From positions 3,472,001-3,536,000 of the forward strand of contig NZ_CP159218.1 of the NCBI RefSeq assembly GCF_040438885.1: DNA of 64,000 nt. Direction: 5' to 3'. The notes under the pieces were generated by a model. It saw only the letters and a list, made by a program, of their open reading frames with translations, was not told the origin of the DNA and did not search any database. Position numbers and translations under genes: made by a program. This DNA comes from Nakamurella sp. A5-74 (GTDB lineage Bacteria; Actinomycetota; Actinomycetes; Mycobacteriales; Nakamurellaceae). Positions 17,707 through 27,085 of the stretch are shown piece by piece; the first letter of the stretch is position 1; each line of letters starts with the position of its first letter.

Positions 17707-20153
17707 CGTTCGATACCGCGCGCCTTGCCCAGGGCCATGGCACCGCCGAGCACCAGCGCGCCCACCACGCCGAGAGCTGCGGCGAGAAGTGGCACCACAA
17801 GTTCCGCGTCCGCGGTGGTCGACAGGGTCGGCAGGAAACTGATCCAGCCGCCGATGATGCCCGCGGCTAGGCCGCACAACGATCCTGTCAGGAGCGGAAG
17901 CACGACCAGGCCGATCGCCGACGTTCGCACCGTTGCTGAGCGTGCTCCGAGCGCCGACATGATCTTCAGCTCGCGATTGCGCTCGCGCAGCACCCCCGCG
18001 GTCAGGACCAGAATCAGCAGGGCTCCGAGCGGATAGGCGATCCACAGCGTCAGCTCCGCCGGGACGTTCCGCGGCGGGAGGAACCGCTCGTCCACGGAAA
18101 TCGTGAAGGCCGCGAATCCCGACGCGGCGGCCACGGCCCGCACGACATCGACGCGACCGGCACCCCCGAGCACGCGGTAGAAGGCGACGCCCGGTTGCAC
18201 GTCGGGCGTGGTCTCGAACGAACCGCGGAGCACGACCGCCGGGAAGGCATAGCTGACGATCGCGTCGACGGTCCCGCTCGCCCGGGACGCCTCGACCGGC
18301 AGGGTGACGGCCTCACCGGAATCCTGCGGCCGTTGGATCCGTGCAGGGGATGCGGGATCGATGCCGAACACCAGCACTCCGCCACGTTTCAGCGTGGCGA
18401 TGTCGGAAGCGGTGGGTACGTACCCGGCGACGGTGGTGAGGACCGCTGGGTCGTCGATCATCAGGACCGTGCGGGAAGGTTCCGCCGACGATGCGGTCAC
18501 GAGGTCCCACTGCGACGCACCCGACCCCGGATCCGGGTCGGCCAGCGTCGGGAGGGTGATCACCGGAGCGCCGGCTGCCTCCTCGATCTCCTGCACCTGG
18601 CGATCGGTCAGCGGGTTCTCCGACGGGGAAATACGGATCTGGCCGGGCAACATGATCGGGTGGTAGATCACGGCGCTGAGCCGGGCGTAACTCGCCTGAT
18701 TGACCAGCACGCTGAGCGGGAGCGCCAGGAGTACCAGGGCCACCAGCGCGATGGCCGTCGACTTTCCGCTGTCCCTGGCCGTGTGCAGCGACGAGAACCG
18801 CAGCGCAATTCCGTTCCGGCTCAGCACCTTCGACAGCAGAACGGACAGCACCATCCCGACCGAGGCCAAGATCGTGATCACGCCGACTGACAGCAACAGG
18901 GACCGAACGGAGTTGATGCTCGCAACGTCCGGGGTCTGCTCCTGGACGGCGCCGAACGCGGTGAGCGCTGCTCCGACCAACCCGACGCCACCGATGTGCC
19001 ACCAGCGGGGTCCACGTATCTGCAGGGCATCTGTGCTGGGTCGGGCCGCGGCGCCGGCGCGTAGTTCCCTGACCACCGCACCGCCTGCCAGCGTCGCGAT
19101 GACCGAGGTCCCCACGACCCCGGTGACCATCGCCCACAGCAACGCGGAAACGGGGATTCCGTGCGGGACGACATCGCGGTCGGCCGCCCCCGCCACCCAG
19201 GGTGACAGCCAGTTGCCCAGCGGCACTCCAAGGACACAGCCGAGCACGATGGCTGGGACGACCGTGCCCAGGTGCGTCAAGAGCGCCAACCTGCGCACCT
19301 GCGAGTCCCGCAGTCCCAATCCACTGGCGATCGCGAGGTCGGAACCCAGCCGACGGAACCGGATCAACACCAGAGCACCCAGTGCCGCACCCGCCGCGAG
19401 TATGACCGGTATCGCCACCAGCAGCGTCTGCCGCACGTAGAACGGCAGTGGGGCGCCCTGGCTGGTCAGGCCGGTGAAGTCGGATGGGGTCTGGCCCAGC
19501 GCAGCCGCCGCCCGATCACCGTGGACGGGATCGACCCTGAGTACGAGGCTCATCAGCTCCGTCGGGCTGCGGGGCTCACTCCACCAGGTGCCCGGCCCCG
19601 CCAGCAGGAACGCGGCTTGATGAGCTTGCCGAAACAGACCCACGCCGACCACCCGGACCGGTGTCTGCTCGTAGCCCCAGCGAAGGGTGTCGCCCACCCC
19701 GGCGTCGAGGGCTTGCGCGGTCGGGGCCGCGAGAACGACTTCCCCGGCCGCCGCGGGGAATCGCCCCTCCACGATCCGGTAGCCGCGAGTGAGGTACGAG
19801 ATGGCCCAGTCCTCCTCCAGACTCCTCACCACCGCGATGGACGTCTCCGACCGCACCATCAGGTCACCTTCGAGGCCGACACCCACGAGTGGGGCGACCC
19901 CGGCGAGTGTTGCCGCCGCACGGTCGTACGAGGCGCGGTCGCTGACAGGTGCGCCCGAGGAGTCCGACAACTGGAAGGTCGCATAGTTGCCACCCAGGCC
20001 GTCGGCGGCGTCCTGGGCGGTGGCGGTGATGGAGTTGGCGGCGGTGATGCCCGTCAGGATCAGCAGGAAGGGTACGAACGCGAGGAGCGGGTACGCCCAC
20101 GCACGCCGCCCACCTCGCCAACCGAAGTGCCACGCCAGCCGGACGACCCTCAC
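17700..20153 (-). CDS. FtsX/MacB-type ABC transporter permease, 817 residues
   Basis: Large integral membrane protein with the layout of FtsX-family permeases: one helix near the N-terminus (FVPFLLILTGITAANSI), an outer domain of about 200 residues, three or so helices from about residue 270, a central helix cluster near 450-500, another helix (IALVALVLLALPLSVLV), a second outer domain and three C-terminal helices ending in GGAMALGKARG. Such permeases with a LolD/MacB-type ATPase export peptides or lipoproteins, or transmit conformational change to the envelope. The GTG at 20153 overlaps the ATPase stop as GTGA. A direct relation to the small secreted peptide encoded first in the operon is inferred from coupling only. 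Confidence 0.85.
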   Translation of the reverse strand: MRVVRLAWHFGWRGGRRAWAYPLLAFVPFLLILTGITAANSITATAQDAADGLGGNYATFQLSDSSGAPVSDRASYDRAAATLAGVAPLVGVGLEGDLMVRSETSIAVVRSLEEDWAISYLTRGYRIVEGRFPAAAGEVVLAAPTAQALDAGVGDTLRWGYEQTPVRVVGVGLFRQAHQAAFLLAGPGTWWSEPRSPTELMSLVLRVDPVHGDRAAAALGQTPSDFTGLTSQGAPLPFYVRQTLLVAIPVILAAGAALGALVLIRFRRLGSDLAIASGLGLRDSQVRRLALLTHLGTVVPAIVLGCVLGVPLGNWLSPWVAGAADRDVVPHGIPVSALLWAMVTGVVGTSVIATLAGGAVVRELRAGAAARPSTDALQIRGPRWWHIGGVGLVGAALTAFGAVQEQTPDVASINSVRSLLLSVGVITILASVGMVLSVLLSKVLSRNGIALRFSSLHTARDSGKSTAIALVALVLLALPLSVLVNQASYARLSAVIYHPIMLPGQIRISPSENPLTDRQVQEIEEAAGAPVITLPTLADPDPGSGASQWDLVTASSAEPSRTVLMIDDPAVLTTVAGYVPTASDIATLKRGGVLVFGIDPASPARIQRPQDSGEAVTLPVEASRASGTVDAIVSYAFPAVVLRGSFETTPDVQPGVAFYRVLGGAGRVDVVRAVAAASGFAAFTISVDERFLPPRNVPAELTLWIAYPLGALLILVLTAGVLRERNRELKIMSALGARSATVRTSAIGLVVLPLLTGSLCGLAAGIIGGWISFLPTLSTTADAELVVPLLAAALGVVGALVLGGAMALGKARGIERQ

Positions 20154-20857
20154 AGTGCCGACGCCGCGACCATGTGGCCATCGACAATGTCCAGTACCCG
20201 GTCGGCTGCTTGCGCGAACTGAGGATCGTGCGTGGCGACGATCACCGTGGATCCCTGGTCGGCGAGTGTTCGGAACAGAGCGCGCACCGTCGCTCCGGTA
20301 TGCCGGTCGATGGCCGCTGTCGGCTCGTCCGCGAGCACCAGCGGCCGACGAGCGGCCAGCGCACGTGCGATCGCCACCCGCTGACGTTGCCCACCGGACA
20401 ATTGACCGGGGAATCGGTCGCCCAGGTCCGCCAGGCCGACCTTCTCCAGCGCCGTGGTCGCCTCCGTCGTGGCCTCCGCACGTTCGTGACCCCACAGCTC
20501 CAGCGCTGTCGCCACATTCTCCTGGGCGGTCAACATCGAGAAAAGGTTGAACTCCTGGAAAACCACCGTTGCGACCTCGGCGCGGTAGCGGGCACGTTCG
20601 TCACTGGAACAGTGCACCAGGTCGAAGCCGAAGGAATTCACCTCTCCGCCTGATGGGACGAGCAATCCGCCCAGAATGCTCACCAAAGTGGACTTACCGC
20701 TACCGCTGATGCCCATCACGGCGAGGAATTCTCCTGCGGAAACCGCCAGATCGGCCCGTGACAGCGCCTCGACGGATTGACCACCGGCTCGGTAGACGTG
20801 AGACAGGTCCGTGACCGAAATTCCGCTTCGGTCTGAATGCTCAACTGCCTGCGTCAC
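20150..20857 (-). CDS. ABC transporter ATPase, LolD/MacB family
   Basis: A 235-residue nucleotide-binding subunit with Walker A GISGSGKST, Q-loop in VVFQEFNLF, signature LSGGQRQRVAIARALA, Walker B PLVLADEP and the switch His in VATHDPQFA. It is of the class that pairs with FtsX-type permeases (HVYRAGGQSVEAL near the N-terminus). Its GTG start at 20857 overlaps the stop of the secreted-peptide gene as GTGA, and its own stop overlaps the permease start, so the three genes form one coupled unit. GC content rises from the peptide gene into this gene. Confidence 0.93.
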   Translation of the reverse strand: MTQAVEHSDRSGISVTDLSHVYRAGGQSVEALSRADLAVSAGEFLAVMGISGSGKSTLVSILGGLLVPSGGEVNSFGFDLVHCSSDERARYRAEVATVVFQEFNLFSMLTAQENVATALELWGHERAEATTEATTALEKVGLADLGDRFPGQLSGGQRQRVAIARALAARRPLVLADEPTAAIDRHTGATVRALFRTLADQGSTVIVATHDPQFAQAADRVLDIVDGHMVAASAL

Positions 20858-21237
20858 TGGCAGTTGATAGTTTGATTCCGGAACGATGTCGGCCGATTAT
20901 CCCACGTACCGCCATCAACAAACGGGTAGTTGTAGAAGTTGGCCGAGAAACCACGCTTGAAGCAGAACGATGGCCCGGTGGCTCCGGGTCCAGCCCATAA
21001 CACGGTGTCCACGGATCGCCTACTCTGCCCGGATGTCGAACCGTAATCAACATTGTGCAGTTGAGTATCGTTCGCTCGACCCATTCCACCATTTCCGTTG
21101 GCATCTGCCCACAAGCAGAAGTATCCGCTGGCACAGTTGAATGCGGCACTCGCAGGCTGCGCGACGATGGTGATCACTCCCGACGCCATAACAATCGACC
21201 CAGTGAGTGAAACGACCTGTCGAATGAGCTTGTTCAA
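20854..21237 (-). CDS. Small secreted four-cysteine protein, peptidase-inhibitor I36-like
   Basis: A 127-residue exported protein. The TTG at 21237 is chosen because GGAGG lies four bases upstream; the next in-frame ATG would remove the charged part of the signal peptide. The signal sequence ends at about AQPASAA (residue 32), giving a 95-residue mature protein starting FNCASGYFCLWADANGNG, the pattern of the I36 (Streptomyces metalloprotease inhibitor) fold. Four cysteines allow two disulfides. The gene is visibly poorer in GC than its surroundings: 30 of 60 bases at 20881-20940 and 31 of 60 at 21061-21120. It could be an inhibitor, a bacteriocin-like peptide or a signal exported or sensed by the coupled transporter. 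Confidence 0.78.
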   Translation of the reverse strand: MNKLIRQVVSLTGSIVMASGVITIVAQPASAAFNCASGYFCLWADANGNGGMGRANDTQLHNVDYGSTSGQSRRSVDTVLWAGPGATGPSFCFKRGFSANFYNYPFVDGGTWDNRPTSFRNQTINCQ

Positions 21238-21254
21238 GAATCCTCCGCTCTTGC

Positions 21255-21272
21255 GGGGGCTCGGCCGCCCCC
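21255..21272 (-). promoter_or_regulatory. GC-rich hairpin in the 5' leader of the peptide gene
   Basis: GGGGGC and GCCCCC flank a six-base loop, ending about 18 bases upstream of the TTG start and close to the GGAGG ribosome-binding site. In the transcript this stem could limit ribosome access or mRNA decay. The pairing is plain; the role is a guess. Confidence 0.4.
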
Positions 21273-21283
21273 CCCTAGCACAG

Positions 21284-21312
21284 AGAATGCACCCCCACAC
21301 CGTAGTTGTCAA
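21284..21312 (-). promoter_or_regulatory. Sigma-70-type promoter of the peptide/ABC operon
   Basis: On the minus strand a perfect TTGACA (21312-21307) is followed after 17 bases by CATTCT (21289-21284). A consensus -35 box is unusual in this window, where most genes show only a -10. The predicted transcript would carry an untranslated leader of about 40 bases before the TTG start. Confidence 0.6.
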
Positions 21313-21328
21313 CAGCTTTGTGTTGGTT

Positions 21329-22255
21329 TCAATAGCCGCGGTCGGCGACGATGTTCTGCAGTTCCTCGCCGCGGGCGAACCGGTTGAGCTGCTCCACGAC
21401 GACCTTCAGCGCCCGGGCCTGACCCCCTGGCACGGCGCCTGCAACGTGCGGGGTGATGAACACTCCGGGAGCGCTCCACAACGGGTGCCCGGTGGGCAAC
21501 GGCTCGGGATCGGTGACGTCCAGCGCCGCGCGCAGTCGCCCGGAGGTCAGCTCGGCGATCAGCGCGTCAGAGTCGACGACCGGGCCGCGAGCCGCGTTCA
21601 CCACGATCGCCCCGTCGGGCAGCGCAGCCAGGAACTCGGCGTCGACGAGGTGATGGGTGGCCTCGGTGAGTGGCACCATCAGCACCACCACGTCGTGCTC
21701 GGGCAGCGCGGCAGGGACGTCGCCGATCGCGATGACACCCTCGCGCGCGGTCCGCGCCGCCATCGTGATGTGCGCACCGAACGGCTCCAGCCGTCGGCGC
21801 ATCTGGGTACCCAGATCACCTGCTCCCAGCACCAGCACCCGTTTCCCGTCCAGTTCCTCGGTCAGGTGGCGGTCCCACTCCCCGCGATGCTGCGCGGCGA
21901 CGAAGTTCGGGAAGTCGTGCAGCACGGCGAGCAGCGCACCCATCGCCCATTCCGCGGTCGAGCCGCCGTGTGCGCCGCTGGCGGTGCAGATCGTCAGCGG
22001 GCCGCCCACCCGCGGTAGCCAGACGTCTGCCCCGTTGGACATCAGCTGCACCAGACGCAGGGCGGGAAGCGCGTCCAACACCTCGAGCGCGTCCGCGACC
22101 GCCAGGAATCCGGGAACGAGCGCCGTCGCCTCGTGGGCGTTGGCCGGCAGGCCCTCCCCTGGGCCCGTGGTGATGATCTCGATGGACAGGTCGAGATCGG
22201 CGGCAGCGGCGATCTTCGCGGCGTGGGAAGGGTCAGCGACGAGGACGACTGTCAT
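21329..22255 (-). CDS. D-2-hydroxyacid dehydrogenase family protein
   Basis: NAD(P)-dependent oxidoreductase of 308 residues that interconverts 2-keto and 2-hydroxy acids. The Rossmann motif is VLGAGDLGTQMRRRL. The catalytic Arg lies in NAARGPVVD, the Glu in DVTDPEPLPTGHPLW and the His in FITPHVAG, so all three active-site residues are present. The substrate domain at the N-terminus is shorter than in most members, as in glyoxylate/hydroxypyruvate reductase-like actinobacterial forms. CAGGGT lies six bases before the ATG. Substrate unknown. Confidence 0.88.
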   Translation of the reverse strand: MTVVLVADPSHAAKIAAAADLDLSIEIITTGPGEGLPANAHEATALVPGFLAVADALEVLDALPALRLVQLMSNGADVWLPRVGGPLTICTASGAHGGSTAEWAMGALLAVLHDFPNFVAAQHRGEWDRHLTEELDGKRVLVLGAGDLGTQMRRRLEPFGAHITMAARTAREGVIAIGDVPAALPEHDVVVLMVPLTEATHHLVDAEFLAALPDGAIVVNAARGPVVDSDALIAELTSGRLRAALDVTDPEPLPTGHPLWSAPGVFITPHVAGAVPGGQARALKVVVEQLNRFARGEELQNIVADRGY

Positions 22256-22337
22256 GTCTCCACCCTGTCACGGGCTCGCTGGCCGCCGCCGCCCGGTTCC
22301 AGCCCGCCGCGAGGGGCGCTTGCGTACCGTGGTGGTG

Positions 22338-23609
22338 ATGTCCGGACACCCACCCCGCGGCCGCGTCGCCCGCCGCCCGCCTCGCCGAAGCCCGCGCGCG
22401 TTGCCGTGCTGGGTCGGGTCTGCGGCAGCGCTCCTGCTGCTGGCCGGGTGCGCCGATCTGTCCCGGCCGCAATCCAGCTTCGGCGCCCAACCGTCGCTGA
22501 CGCCCGAGGTCATCCAGCCGGTCGTTCCCGGTCTCGGCGGCGGCACCGCGAGCGCCTCACCATCTCCGTCGTCGTCGGATCCCAGCGCTCCCTCGAGCTC
22601 GGCGCCCTCGAGCTCCTCGGCGCCCCCGGAAGACCCGTGCCGCCCGACCGATCCGGCGGTGGTCGCTGCCTGTCTGGCGGCCCCGTGGGGTCTGGCTCTG
22701 CTGCCGGGCGATCAGTCGGCGCTGGTCGGCGAACGCACCACCGGGAAGATCCTCACAGTCGCCCCACAGACCGAACCCGCGGAGTACGCAACCGTCCGCG
22801 ACCTCGACTCCTCCGGAACCGGCGGCCTGCTGGGGATCGCCCTGTCGCCGTCGTTCGGTGAGGACGGGCTGATCTACGCCTACGTCACCACGGCGAAGGA
22901 CAACCGGATCCTGCGGATCGCGAAGGGCGACACCCCGAAGGCGATCTTCACCGGCATCCCCAAGGGCGGGAAGAACAACGGCGGCCGGATCCTGTTCGGC
23001 CCGGACGGACAGCTCTACATCGGCACCGGCGACACCGGGGCAGCGAAGCTGGCCACCGATCCGAAGTCGTTGGCGGGCAAGATCTTGCGCGTCGACGGTT
23101 TCGGCAAGCCGTCGAAGGGCAACCCGACGGCGGGGTCGGCGATCTTCGCGTCCGGCTTCACCGACGTGACCGGGATGTGCCTGGTCAACAACTCGGTTGC
23201 CGCGATCGACCACCGTGCAGCGGCCGATGTCGTGATCGCCCCCAAATCGGGTGCCAAGTATTCCGCGGCGAAGCCGCCGAACACGATCTGGACCTGGAAG
23301 GCCGCCGAGGGCGGTGCGAACGACTGTGCGCAGGCCTCGCGCCAGCTCGCCTTCACCTCGTTACCGGCCCAACGGGTCGTGGCTCTCGACACCGACACCG
23401 ACGGCTCCTTCACCGGAGCACCGAAGGCACTGGTGGACAAGACTTACGGCCGACTGCTGACGCTCGAGCTCGGCGGCGCCGGGACCGAGCAGGAACTGTT
23501 CTGGGCCACCACGTCCAACAAGGACGGCAAGGGCAAGTCGATCGCCGCCGACGACCGGGTCGTGATCATCCAGTCCTCGGGTGGCGGTGGCGGCGGCGGT
23601 AAGGACTGA
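22338..23609 (+). CDS. PQQ-dependent sugar dehydrogenase-like lipoprotein
   Basis: A 423-residue exported lipoprotein: Arg-rich N-terminus, hydrophobic core and lipobox LLLAGC (Cys38), then a Ser/Pro-rich linker (about 60-100). The six-bladed propeller of the soluble glucose/sorbosone dehydrogenase family is shown by GLLGIALSPSFGEDGLIYAY, KGGKNNGGRILFGPDGQLYI, GTGDTG and ASGFTDVTGMCLV. The protein ends in a run of glycines. The ATG at 22338 follows a -10-like TACCGT by seven bases. Whether it truly binds PQQ cannot be decided; several family members lack activity. It is divergent from the hydroxyacid dehydrogenase. Confidence 0.85.
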   Translation: MSGHPPRGRVARRPPRRSPRALPCWVGSAAALLLLAGCADLSRPQSSFGAQPSLTPEVIQPVVPGLGGGTASASPSPSSSDPSAPSSSAPSSSSAPPEDPCRPTDPAVVAACLAAPWGLALLPGDQSALVGERTTGKILTVAPQTEPAEYATVRDLDSSGTGGLLGIALSPSFGEDGLIYAYVTTAKDNRILRIAKGDTPKAIFTGIPKGGKNNGGRILFGPDGQLYIGTGDTGAAKLATDPKSLAGKILRVDGFGKPSKGNPTAGSAIFASGFTDVTGMCLVNNSVAAIDHRAAADVVIAPKSGAKYSAAKPPNTIWTWKAAEGGANDCAQASRQLAFTSLPAQRVVALDTDTDGSFTGAPKALVDKTYGRLLTLELGGAGTEQELFWATTSNKDGKGKSIAADDRVVIIQSSGGGGGGGKD

Positions 23610-23632
23610 GTTCCTACGGTGGTCCCCTTCGA

Positions 23633-23672
23633 CTCCTTCGTCGCTCAGGACAAGGAGCAGATGACGAAGGAG
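23633..23672 (+). terminator. Stem-loop downstream of the sugar dehydrogenase
   Basis: CTCCTTCGTC (23633-23642) pairs perfectly with GACGAAGGAG (23663-23672) across a 20-base loop, starting 24 bases after the stop. The stem sequence recurs in the 94-bp repeat units next to it, so it may be a degenerate end copy of that element acting as terminator. Confidence 0.5.
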
Positions 23673-23691
23673 CGTGACGAGACCCCGTTCT

Positions 23692-23928
23692 GGATCAATC
23701 AGGATCTCGACTCGCTCGTTCCTCACTCGCTCGATCACCGAGAAACGCGCTGGTCGAGCGACGAAGGAGTCGAGACCCCCGTTGTGGATCAATCAGGATC
23801 TCGACTCGCTCGTTCCTCACTCGCTCGATCACCGAGAAACGCGCTGGTCGAGCGACGAAGGAGTCGAGACCCCCGTTGTGGATCAATCAGGATCTCGACT
23901 CGCTCGTTCCTCACTCGCTCGATCACCG
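23692..23928. repeat. 94-bp tandem repeat, 2.5 copies, each an imperfect hairpin
   Basis: Two essentially identical 94-bp units (23692-23785 and 23786-23879) and a half unit (23880-23928) begin GGATCAATCAGGATCTCGAC. Each unit has a left arm around CTCGACTCGCTCG and a right arm around CGAGCGACGAAGGAGTCGAG that can fold together imperfectly, like REP/BIME elements. They fill most of the 393-base gap between the convergent sugar dehydrogenase and gatB genes. The rest of the gap (23929-24002) holds nothing I recognise. Confidence 0.85.
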
Positions 23929-24002
23929 GTGTTTTCGATGGGCGTAGAAACGGTCAGAGCGGCACCCCGGGGCCGCGACCATTCGCGGACTCGCGAGATA
24001 AT

Positions 24003-25541
24003 TCAGCCTTCGACGCCCAGGGTGGTGAGCACCAGCTCCCGCACCCGGCCGGCGTCGGCCTGACCGCGGGTCGCCTTCATCACGGCACCGACGACAGCAC
24101 CGACGGCCTGCAGCTTGCCGCTGCGGATCTTCTCGGCGATGGCCGGCTGCGCGGCGAGAGCTTCGTCGACTGCGGTCTGCAGGGCGGCGTCGTCACTCAC
24201 CACGGCCAGCCCGCGCGCCGCGATGACGTCCTGCGGCTCACCCTCGCCGGCCAGCACGCCGTCGATCACCTGACGGGCGAGCTTCGCGTTCAGCGCACCG
24301 TCCCGCACCAGCGCCGAGACGGCGGCCACCTGCTCGGGCGTGATGGGCAGCTCGGTGAGGGTCACCCCCCGCTCGTTCGCCCGCTGACCGAGGTAGGCGT
24401 TCCACCACGACCGCGCCTCGGCCGGGGTGGCGCCGGCGGCGACGGTCTTCTCGACGAGCACCACGCCGTCGGCCGCCACCAGGTCGCGCATCTCCAGATC
24501 GGTGAAGCCCCAGTCGCGCTGCAGCCGCGCGCGGCGCAGCCACGGCAGCTCCGGCAGACCGGCGCGGAGCTTCTCCACCCACTCCCGGTCCGGGACGACC
24601 GGCACCAGGTCGGGTTCCGGGAAATAGCGGTAGTCCTCGGCAGTCTCCTTGGGCCGACCGGAGCTGGTGGTGCCGGTGGTCTCGTCGAAGTGTCGGGTCT
24701 CCAGGACGATCGTCCCGCCGGCTTCCAGGATCCCCGCCTGCCGGGAGATCTCGTGCCGCGCAGCACGTTCCACGCTACGAAGCGAGTTCACGTTCTTGGT
24801 CTCGGTCCTGGTGCCGAACTCTCCTGCGTCCTTGCGCATCAGCGACAGGTTGACGTCGCAGCGCAGCGATCCCTGGTCCATCCGGACATCGGAGACACCC
24901 AGCGTCAGCAGCAGATCGCGGAGAGCCGCCACATAGGCACGGGCCACGACGGGCGCCGACTTCCCTGTTCCGACAATGGGTTTGGTGACGATCTCGACCA
25001 GTGGTACGCCCGCGCGGTTGTAGTCGAGGAGTGAGTACTCGGCGCCGTGGATCCGACCGGTGAGCCCGCCGACGTGGGTGGACTTGCCGGTGTCCTCCTC
25101 CATGTGGGCCCGCTCGATCTCGACGCGGAAGATCTCCCCGTCGCCGAGGTCGACGTCGAGGTGACCGTTGGACGCGATCGGCTCGTCGTACTGGCTGGTC
25201 TGGAAGTTCTTGGGCATGTCCGGGTAGAAGTAGTTCTTCCGGGAGAACCGGCACAGTTGCGCGATCTCACAGTTGAGTGCGAGGCCGATCAGCGTCGCGA
25301 ACTCGACGGCCTGGGCGTTGACCGTCGGCATCGCGCCGGGCAGTGCCAGGCACACCGGGCAGACCTGGGTGTTGGGTGCAGAGCCGAAGGCGTTCGGACA
25401 GCCGCAGAACATCTTGGTCGCGGTGCCGAGCTCGACGTGGACCTCCAGGCCCATCACCGGATCGAAGAGTTCGAGGGCCTCGTCGAAGTCGATCATCCCA
25501 GCCTCCACCGGCGCGCCGGTCACTGCGGTGTGGTCGCTCAC
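24003..25541 (-). CDS. gatB: Aspartyl/glutamyl-tRNA amidotransferase subunit B
   Basis: Subunit B of GatCAB, which binds misacylated Glu-tRNA(Gln) or Asp-tRNA(Asn) and activates it for amidation. The 512-residue protein contains [21 protein letters not shown] with zinc-ligand cysteines, [13 protein letters not shown], the kinase-like core ([45 protein letters not shown]) and the YqeY-like tail ending [10 protein letters not shown]. The GTG start at 25541 overlaps the gatA stop as GTGA and has GGAGGGA upstream; a longer frame upstream only mirrors gatA. It is the last gene of the gatCAB operon. Confidence 0.97.
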   Translation of the reverse strand: MSDHTAVTGAPVEAGMIDFDEALELFDPVMGLEVHVELGTATKMFCGCPNAFGSAPNTQVCPVCLALPGAMPTVNAQAVEFATLIGLALNCEIAQLCRFSRKNYFYPDMPKNFQTSQYDEPIASNGHLDVDLGDGEIFRVEIERAHMEEDTGKSTHVGGLTGRIHGAEYSLLDYNRAGVPLVEIVTKPIVGTGKSAPVVARAYVAALRDLLLTLGVSDVRMDQGSLRCDVNLSLMRKDAGEFGTRTETKNVNSLRSVERAARHEISRQAGILEAGGTIVLETRHFDETTGTTSSGRPKETAEDYRYFPEPDLVPVVPDREWVEKLRAGLPELPWLRRARLQRDWGFTDLEMRDLVAADGVVLVEKTVAAGATPAEARSWWNAYLGQRANERGVTLTELPITPEQVAAVSALVRDGALNAKLARQVIDGVLAGEGEPQDVIAARGLAVVSDDAALQTAVDEALAAQPAIAEKIRSGKLQAVGAVVGAVMKATRGQADAGRVRELVLTTLGVEG

Positions 25542-27085
25542 TTGGCTCCCTCCAGAGCGGGTGCGAGATCCGGCACCAGGGTGCCGTGCTCGGCAAGATA
25601 GGCAGCCTCGAAGGCAGCGGCCACCCGGTACATCGGCAGCTCGCCGAGCGCTGGGCCCATGATCTGCAGGCCGACCGGAAGTCCGGTGTCGGACGCGATG
25701 CCGGACGGCACGCTCATCGCCGGGATCCCCGCGAGGGACCCGGGAATGGTCGCGAGGTCGTTGAGGTACATGGCCATCGGGTCGTCGACCTTCTCGCCGA
25801 TCGCGAACGCCGTGACGGGCGAGGACGGCGAGATGAGCACGTCCGCCTGTTCGTACGCCCGCTCGAAGTCCTGTCGGATCAAGGTCCGGACCTTCTGCGC
25901 CGAGCCATAGTACGCGTCGTAGTATCCGGCCGACAGCGCGTAGGTGCCCAACATGATGCGGCGCTTGACCTCTGCGCCGAATCCCTGACCGCGGGTCGCG
26001 GCCATCACCTGTTCCGCCGATTCGATCAGCGTGCCGTCCGGCCGCTGCTCCACCCGGAGGCCGTACCGCATCGCGTCGAAGCGGGCCAGGTTGGACGAAC
26101 ATTCCGACGGCAGGATCAGGTAGTAGGCGGCCAACCCGTACTCGAAGTGCGGGCAGTCGACCTCCACGATCTCGGCGCCGGCTGCGGTCAGGGTCGCCAC
26201 CGCCTGCGCGAACGACTCGCTGACACCGGCCTGGTAGCCGTCACCGCCGAGCTGCTTGACAATGCCGATCCGCATCCCGGCGACGCCATCGCTCTGCCCG
26301 CGGCGGACCGCGTCCACGACGTTCGGCGCCGGCTGCGGGATCGAGGTGGAATCGCGCGGATCGTGGCCGGCAATCACCTCGTGCAGCATCGCCGTGTCCA
26401 GCACGGTCCGGGCGCACGGCCCGACCTGGTCGAGCGAGGACGCCAACGCGATCACGCCGTACCGGGAGACGCCGCCGTACGTCGGCTTCGCGCCGACGGT
26501 GCCGGTGACGGAGGCCGGTTGCCGGATGGATCCGCCGGTGTCGGTCCCGATCGCCAGCGGCGCCTCGAAGGCGGCCAACGCGGCCGCCGAACCGCCGCCG
26601 GACCCGCCGGGGATCCTGGTCAGGTCCCACGGGTTGCGGGTGGGACCGTAGGCCGAGTTCTCGGTGGAGGAACCCATCGCGAACTCGTCCAGGTTCGTCT
26701 TGCCGAGGATGACGATCCCGGCAGCGACCAGCCGCTGGGTGACGGTGGCGTCGTAGGGCGGGAGCCAACCCTCGAGGATCTTCGATCCGGCCGTGGTCGG
26801 GACTCCCTGCTGGACAACGATGTCCTTGAGCGCCAACGGAACTCCGGCCAACGGGGACGCCGGAGCCTCGCCGCGCTGCAGCGACTCGTCGACGGCAGCT
26901 GCGGCTGCCAACGCCTGCTCGCCCGAGACGTGCAGGAACGCGTGCACGTCCGCATCGACGGCCTCGATCCGATCGAGATGAGCGCGGGTCACCTCGACGG
27001 CGCTCACCTCGCGGGAGGCGATGGCGGTGGCGAGGTTGGCAGCGGTCTGCCGGGTCAGGTCTGCCGAAGGACTCACTGTGCTCAT
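25538..27085 (-). CDS. gatA: Aspartyl/glutamyl-tRNA amidotransferase subunit A
   Basis: Glutaminase subunit of GatCAB that releases ammonia for transamidation. The 515-residue amidase-signature protein has the catalytic lysine in GVPLALKDI and the signature [20 protein letters not shown] with [14 protein letters not shown], containing the cis-Ser and nucleophilic Ser of the Ser-cisSer-Lys triad. [11 protein letters not shown] completes the core. The ATG at 27085 has GGAGGAGG just upstream and overlaps the gatC stop. Confidence 0.97.
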   Translation of the reverse strand: MSTVSPSADLTRQTAANLATAIASREVSAVEVTRAHLDRIEAVDADVHAFLHVSGEQALAAAAAVDESLQRGEAPASPLAGVPLALKDIVVQQGVPTTAGSKILEGWLPPYDATVTQRLVAAGIVILGKTNLDEFAMGSSTENSAYGPTRNPWDLTRIPGGSGGGSAAALAAFEAPLAIGTDTGGSIRQPASVTGTVGAKPTYGGVSRYGVIALASSLDQVGPCARTVLDTAMLHEVIAGHDPRDSTSIPQPAPNVVDAVRRGQSDGVAGMRIGIVKQLGGDGYQAGVSESFAQAVATLTAAGAEIVEVDCPHFEYGLAAYYLILPSECSSNLARFDAMRYGLRVEQRPDGTLIESAEQVMAATRGQGFGAEVKRRIMLGTYALSAGYYDAYYGSAQKVRTLIRQDFERAYEQADVLISPSSPVTAFAIGEKVDDPMAMYLNDLATIPGSLAGIPAMSVPSGIASDTGLPVGLQIMGPALGELPMYRVAAAFEAAYLAEHGTLVPDLAPALEGAK

